Assembly: GCF_020740795.1 (NCBI RefSeq)
Contig: NC_067312.1
Location: 37,486,905 to 37,550,904, forward strand
Origin: Apus apus
Lineage: Eukaryota > Chordata > Aves > Apodiformes > Apodidae
Direction: 5' to 3'
DNA: 64,000 nt
Position numbers and translations under genes: made by a program. The stretch's first letter is position 1; each line of letters starts with the position of its first letter. The notes under the pieces are model-generated. The model saw only the letters and a list, made by a program, of their open reading frames with translations, was not told where the DNA came from and did no database searches. Positions 62,701 through 64,000 of the stretch are shown here, piece after piece.

Positions 62701-64000
62701 TGGATTTATGTGAACCTTATGTGACCAACTCCTTTGCTATTTTGCAAGTAGAAATCCTGTTGAGCTCAGTGCAAGTGCCATGAGTAGAGTGCTTTCACTA
62801 TTTGGTCACTGTTGTAGGTAGAGCCCTGCTTCATGATGTCTTTGAGAGTTTACATTAATGCAGATTCTCTCTCATATTTGAAAAGAATTCTGCTTTAAAG
62901 AACTTCAAGTTCTATAGAGAGATCTTGAAATACAGTACCTTGAAATGGCTTTTGTTGTATGTCAAACAAGAAAGGCTTCTTCAACCCTTGCCGTTATCGT
63001 ACATTATCTTCTGAAGTAAATTAAAGAGTAGGGAATCTATTATTGAGTCCGGTTGTAAAGTGAGATTTGTAGAAATCTCTACAGACATCGGGTTTATGGA
63101 GACTCAGTTTTACTCCCCCTCTCTGTTGAATTATTTACACAGACACTTCTTCCAGCTATTTTTTTCTTTTGTACTATGCGCTTTAAATATATGTGAAGAC
63201 AAATCATTGTGATAAAGAGATCCCTAGCTGTTCAGGAATGTTTTATTATTTCTAAAAGAAGATCATATTTTTCTAAGCTTTTTCTTCATCTCTGACCTTC
63301 TGGAGGTTGGTGCCTTGGAACAGGCAATGTTGGATGCCTTAGTGATGGACCGTGTGGATTTTGTGAAGCTGTTAATAGAGCATGGAGTGAACATGCACCA
63401 TTTTCTTACCATATCTCGTTTGGAAGAACTCTACAATATAGTGAGTATTTGAAATCCTAGTAGTACAACCTTAGATAAGAATCCCTAGAAAGAGTACTGT
63501 CTTGCTTAAGAGATTTGATAACTAGGCCACATTTTTATGAAGGCTTTTTGGAAAAAAAAAAAATAAAAGAAAAAAGAAAATTAATGAGTTTTGATAATTT
63601 TGTATTATAATGTTAGATTTTTTGATTGGTTTCCCAGCTTTTTATTTCTGAGTCACTGACGTGAACCAAATTGAGTACTCACCTGAAGCTCATGAGAGAT
63701 ATGTTCGCATTTGAATCTGGTACATGCTTGTGCTGCTGAAAATTGTTGCTTAACCAAGCTGATACCTACTTCTTTCTAGAATATGTCAAAATTTAAGATA
63801 GAGGCAGATTGGTATTGAAAGTTTTTTGAGACGTTTGTAGGATGAGTTTGAGTGTCGGGAGTTTGAATCACAGTAGCATATTGCCCAGATCTCTTAGCTA
63901 CTTTCTTTTACTTTATTGATGTATGTGACATGTTTGTTTGCTATCTTTTCACACTACAGAAACAAGGACCATCAAATCTACTTCTGCATCACCTAGTTCA
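26362..64000 (+). CDS. TRPM6: TRPM6 channel-kinase, 5' portion (partial, runs off right edge)
   Basis: TRPM6 is a Mg2+/Ca2+-permeable TRP channel fused to a C-terminal alpha-kinase, central to epithelial Mg2+ uptake. Firm exons are 41181-41260, 42093-42131, 50575-50755, 51118-51331, 53135-53259, 54030-54201, 55094-55268, 56601-56724, 58283-58355, 58476-58576, 63306-63440 and 63960-64000+. All join in frame to give about 486 residues of the cytosolic N-terminal melastatin homology region. Landmarks are [125 protein letters not shown] and RLEELYN. This is the nucleotide-sugar-binding-like (SLOG/LSDAT) part; channel and kinase lie outside. Probable 5' exons are 26362-26544 and 33777-33812. TRPM7 is the close alternative, but synteny and residues such as LNSMHSHF and [15 protein letters not shown] favour TRPM6. 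Confidence 0.96.
27194..27285. repeat. GT-rich low-complexity tract
   Basis: Imperfect GTT, TGTT and GGTT repeats with almost no A for about 90 bases. It is of microsatellite type and non-coding. Confidence 0.75.
30909..30930. repeat. 22-base poly(T) run
   Basis: An uninterrupted T run followed by CCCCTACCCCCAAGG. It could be a simple homopolymer or the poly(A) tail of an old minus-strand insertion. No element is recognised beside it. Confidence 0.85.
33777..33812 (+). CDS. TRPM6: Putative 36-nt TRPM6 microexon ([12 protein letters not shown])
   Basis: Flanked by a good acceptor (CTGTTTTCACAG, AG at 33775-33776) and a strong donor (CAG|GTAAGA), it holds exactly 12 codons from ATG, phase 0 at both ends. 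Joined to 41181 it reads [21 protein letters not shown]. Human TRPM6 reads [20 protein letters not shown]: similar leader length, Gln before the junction. The acceptor shows it is internal rather than a transcription start. Its own ATG would have C at -3 after splicing. It could be the translation start or an internal microexon following 26362-26544. Confidence 0.55.
33813..41180 (+). other. TRPM6 intron (microexon to SPKSW exon)
   Basis: It contains the solo LTR at 37783-38531; otherwise it is AT-rich and unrecognised. A 144-codon open frame at 40509-40943 (Lys/Ser/Gln-rich) lies just upstream of the next TRPM6 exon and has no known similarity. Confidence 0.55.
37783..38531. mobile_element. 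Solo LTR-like element with 5-bp target duplication
   Basis: A 749-bp unit starts TGTTCTGGTTTG and ends CAAACCACGACA. The ends are 5'-TG...CA-3', and the outer 12 bases form an inverted repeat with 10 of 12 matching. It is flanked on both sides by the direct repeat TTCAG (37778-37782 and 38532-38536). This is how a solo LTR of an endogenous retrovirus looks; a 5-bp duplication is common for ERVL-type insertions. It has no gag, pol or env. Open frames inside it (for example 38070-38378 and, on the minus strand, 37920-38426) are incidental. The sequence resembles interspersed bird LTR repeats from memory. The transcriptional orientation is uncertain. Confidence 0.8.
41181..41260 (+). CDS. TRPM6: TRPM6 exon: [10 protein letters not shown]...PSSKDPH
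   Basis: The acceptor TGTCTTTTCAG ends at 41180 and the donor CACAG|GTAAAG follows 41260. It encodes 26 residues and two bases of an Arg codon. [13 protein letters not shown] and [11 protein letters not shown] match the invariant N-terminal start of TRPM6/TRPM7, so this is the first exon identified by homology. Confidence 0.95.
42093..42131 (+). CDS. TRPM6: TRPM6 39-nt exon: [12 protein letters not shown]
   Basis: A very short exon between TTTTATCACAG and AG|GTAGAA. It completes the preceding Arg codon, encodes [12 protein letters not shown] and leaves AG for the next Arg. The human equivalent is [13 protein letters not shown]. With neighbouring exons it forms a Cys-rich cluster that might bind metal (inference). 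Confidence 0.95.
42380..42421. repeat. Perfect 21-bp tandem duplication
   Basis: The unit TTAAAGGCAGAAATTGGGCC plus T occurs twice with no mismatch, followed by the start of a third copy. It lies 249 bases after a TRPM6 exon, inside an intron. The perfect match suggests a recent slippage event. Confidence 0.9.
44317..45708 (-). mobile_element. CR1 LINE (minus), interrupted by a second CR1
   Basis: The outer CR1 has its 3' end at 44317 (AGAATCATAGAATCATAGAA, then TTAAGGTTGGAAGGGACC). It runs to about 44944, is interrupted, and resumes at about 45498 with GTCAAGCTTTCATCTACTAC through the region for [16 protein letters not shown], ending near 45708. The two pieces join naturally when compared with the uninterrupted + strand copy at 51436-52364, which reads straight across the same point. 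It has no intact ORF. Confidence 0.88.
44945..45497 (-). mobile_element. CR1 LINE inserted into another CR1 (minus)
   Basis: The inner element begins CCTAGAATCATAGGGATTGA and runs through GATCATCAAGTCCAACCCTC and the thumb-domain region ([20 protein letters not shown] on the minus strand), ending near ACCTGCAGGT. It is 5' truncated, at about 550 bp. Its sequence differs from the host copy, indicating another CR1 subfamily. It inserted in the same orientation without an obvious target duplication, usual for CR1. Confidence 0.85.
45709..45769. repeat. Imperfect ~31-bp tandem duplication at CR1 5' edge
   Basis: TGAGATGTTCTCACAAATTA... is followed directly by TGAGATGTTCTCAAAAATTA..., two copies of about 30-31 bases with a few differences. 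They abut the truncated 5' end of the outer CR1, so they may be linked to that insertion or to later slippage. Confidence 0.8.
46035..47400 (-). mobile_element. CR1-type LINE fragment (minus), GC-rich subfamily
   Basis: The 3' end is near 46035 (CACAGAATCACAGAGCAGCT). The minus strand continues through the CR1 3' region and into RT palm remnants near 46963-47193 (for example [20 protein letters not shown]). Numerous stops interrupt it. It is more GC-rich and diverged from the CR1 at 44.3 kb, so a different subfamily. The 5' limit is approximate. Confidence 0.75.
48925..48961. repeat. Poly(T) plus (TTC)n tract
   Basis: Twenty T residues are followed by CC and about five TTC units: a pure pyrimidine tract of some 40 bases. 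It is low complexity and intronic. Confidence 0.85.
50282..50327 (-). mobile_element. Very short CR1 3' tail (minus)
   Basis: AGAATCACAATTGGAAGGGA and GATCATCAAGTCCAACCC are the terminal bases of a CR1. The insert is about 46 bp, extremely 5' truncated, and lies about 250 bases before a TRPM6 exon. Confidence 0.8.
50575..50755 (+). CDS. TRPM6: TRPM6 exon: [10 protein letters not shown] ... [13 protein letters not shown]
   Basis: The first base completes Arg. The exon then encodes [36 protein letters not shown] and [13 protein letters not shown], ending phase 0 at CCAAG|GTAATA. The acceptor is AATGTGAG, a weak GAG context. It is accepted because frame and homology both demand it; the stronger CAG at 50487-50488 would shift the frame. 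Confidence 0.93.
51118..51331 (+). CDS. TRPM6: TRPM6 exon: YIRLSYD ... [11 protein letters not shown] ... [13 protein letters not shown]
   Basis: The acceptor ATCTTCCAG ends at 51117 and the donor G|GTAGTG follows 51331. It encodes [34 protein letters not shown] and [17 protein letters not shown]. This is the start of the SLOG/LSDAT-like fold shared by all TRPM N-termini, with the glycine-containing VHGG loop. Confidence 0.97.
51436..52364 (+). mobile_element. CR1 LINE 3' half (+ strand) in TRPM6 intron
   Basis: It begins in the RT palm (minor deletion after GCTGTTTAACATC) and continues [31 protein letters not shown] and [20 protein letters not shown]. It ends with the CR1 3' UTR and ATTCTAAG ATTCTATG ATTCTAA at about 52364. 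The RT frame has a stop (AATAG near 51663) and frameshifts. It looks younger than the 15-18 kb copy and serves as an uninterrupted reference for the nested pair. Confidence 0.93.
53135..53259 (+). CDS. TRPM6: TRPM6 exon: [11 protein letters not shown] ... [18 protein letters not shown]
   Basis: The acceptor ATCTGTTTAG ends at 53134 and the donor GAT|GTGAGT follows 53259. Two bases finish the Gly codon. The exon encodes [19 protein letters not shown] and [24 protein letters not shown] and GIxPWGxIEN are hallmark TRPM N-domain motifs. Confidence 0.97.
54030..54201 (+). CDS. TRPM6: TRPM6 exon: VVCLYQTL ... [11 protein letters not shown] ... SLQKIHT
   Basis: The acceptor TTTTCTTAG ends at 54029 and the donor A|GTAAGT follows 54201. 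It encodes [39 protein letters not shown] and [19 protein letters not shown] and LNSMHSHF fit TRPM6 better than TRPM7 (PYQT, LNNLHSHF). Confidence 0.97.
55094..55268 (+). CDS. TRPM6: TRPM6 exon: [19 protein letters not shown] ... [12 protein letters not shown]
   Basis: The acceptor TTGAAACAG ends at 55093 and the donor GG|GTGAGT follows 55268. It encodes [20 protein letters not shown], then [20 protein letters not shown]. The VEGGPNVI and GTGRAAD segments are the glycine-rich core of the TRPM SLOG domain. Confidence 0.97.
55868..55883. repeat. Short (TA)n microsatellite
   Basis: About eight TA units in a TRPM6 intron. Confidence 0.8.
56601..56724 (+). CDS. TRPM6: TRPM6 exon: [10 protein letters not shown] ... 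[14 protein letters not shown]
   Basis: The acceptor CTGTTTTTCAG ends at 56600 and the donor TTT|GTGAGT follows 56724. It encodes [18 protein letters not shown] and [17 protein letters not shown], the helical segment after the SLOG-like core. Confidence 0.96.
57003..57870 (-). mobile_element. CR1 LINE internal RT fragment (minus) lacking its 3' end
   Basis: The minus strand carries an uninterrupted 272-codon frame (57815 to 57000). It contains RT landmarks: [14 protein letters not shown] motif, [34 protein letters not shown] and [11 protein letters not shown], the last holding the catalytic FADD. The 5' part runs on past the ORF to about 57870. Unusually, the CR1 3' UTR and tail are missing and the fragment stops in the connection region near 57003. 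It cannot retrotranspose. It lies in a TRPM6 intron, antisense to the gene. Confidence 0.9.
58283..58355 (+). CDS. TRPM6: TRPM6 exon: [24 protein letters not shown]
   Basis: The acceptor TTCTAACAG ends at 58282 and the donor G|GTACTG follows 58355. It encodes 24 residues with [19 protein letters not shown], near the human ITIFDADSEEQQDLDLAIL. Confidence 0.96.
58476..58576 (+). CDS. TRPM6: TRPM6 exon: [25 protein letters not shown] ...
   Basis: The acceptor GTTTCCTAG ends at 58475 and the donor AAG|GTACTG follows 58576. The intron before it is only 120 nt. It encodes [19 protein letters not shown] and [13 protein letters not shown], part of the TRPM helical repeat region. Confidence 0.96.
60005..60335 (+). 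mobile_element. Old CR1 3' fragment (+ strand)
   Basis: CR1 3' landmarks are present but diverged: TACCTAAAAGGAGGTTGTAG, TGATAGGATGAAAGGCAACA, GAGGTATTTAAAAGATGTGT and a tail ATGATTCTATGATTTTATG. It has no ORF. Confidence 0.82.
60430..61740 (-). mobile_element. Ancient CR1/L3-like LINE remnant (minus)
   Basis: Several blocks echo old CR1-type LINEs of reptiles and the related L3 of mammals when read on the minus strand: CACTGTACCCACATTCAAGA, ATTTACCAATATTGAATTTC, TTGAATCATCGACAAGTATT and GAGGCAATGAATTCATTTAT. They occur in the order expected. Divergence is high and no frame survives. The limits are approximate. Confidence 0.65.
63306..63440 (+). CDS. TRPM6: TRPM6 exon: [21 protein letters not shown] ... 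RLEELYNI
   Basis: 45 codons, phase 0 both ends, donor ATA|GTGAGT. It encodes [38 protein letters not shown] and EELYNI. The acceptor TTCTGGAG has a rare G before AG, but frame and the family (TRPM7 WLVGSLEQAMLD) place the junction here. Human has PRLEELYNTK where this has [10 protein letters not shown]. Confidence 0.94.
63960..64000 (+). CDS. TRPM6: TRPM6 exon, cut by window edge: [14 protein letters not shown]
   Basis: The acceptor TTTTCACACTACAG ends at 63959. The frame gives [13 protein letters not shown] and then two bases of a Gln codon, matching human KQGPTNTLLHHLVQ. The exon continues beyond the window, as does the rest of the channel and kinase. Confidence 0.96.

Larger units (their letters stand above)
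58577..63305 (+). other. TRPM6 4.7-kb intron with two CR1 relics
   Basis: It contains a + strand CR1 tail (60005-60335) and a much older minus-strand CR1-like stretch (60430-61740). The remainder is AT-rich without recognised features. Confidence 0.85.

Noticed and set aside
41181..64000. TRPM7 as the identity of the gene
   Set aside because: Residues at several positions and the CARNMT1-C9orf40 neighbourhood fit TRPM6; TRPM7 lies elsewhere (human chromosome 15).
1..64000. CRISPR arrays, bacterial operons, tRNA or rRNA genes
   Set aside because: None seen; the window is vertebrate chromosomal DNA. tRNA detection by eye is not exhaustive.

Overview
This is a vertebrate, almost certainly avian, nuclear DNA window. 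It is AT-rich with two sharp CpG islands, intron-rich split genes, and many CR1 LINE fragments. Some CR1 copies carry 3' ends made of short ATTCTATG-like repeats, as in bird genomes. I cannot name the species. There is no bacterial, plasmid or CRISPR content.

Three genes lie head to tail on the + strand. (1) The last four coding exons of CARNMT1 (carnosine N-methyltransferase) are at 2527-5813, and its 3' UTR ends near 6.1 kb. (2) A complete two-exon C9orf40 homologue has coding exons at 8644-8979 and 12647-12802, starts in a CpG island, and has a poly(A) signal at 13943. (3) The 5' part of TRPM6, a Mg2+-permeable channel-kinase, has 12 firmly recognised coding exons from 41181 to the right edge. 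A CpG-island exon at 26362-26544 and a 36-nt microexon at 33777-33812 are its likely 5' exons. The same order and relative orientation (CARNMT1, C9orf40, TRPM6) occurs on human 9q21, so this is a conserved syntenic block. The three proteins are not known to share a pathway.

Layout: 1-6.1 kb CARNMT1 end; 6.1-8.4 kb spacer; 8.4-13.97 kb C9orf40; 13.97-26 kb intergenic, holding a nearly full-length but decayed minus-strand CR1 (15.27-18.54 kb) and otherwise nothing recognisable; 26-64 kb TRPM6 with large introns. Those introns hold a 749-bp solo-LTR-like element with a 5-bp target duplication, a CR1 nested inside another CR1, several more CR1 pieces of different ages, and short tandem duplications.

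I found no previously undescribed system. The points most worth following are gene-structure details: a frame-enforced GC-AG intron in CARNMT1; a possible N-terminal extension plus microexon of TRPM6; two TRPM6 acceptors with the rare GAG context, one lying 86 nt after a strong decoy acceptor; and the well-marked LTR and nested CR1 insertions. Exon limits come from reading frame, splice consensus and family resemblance by eye; no alignment or RNA data were available.
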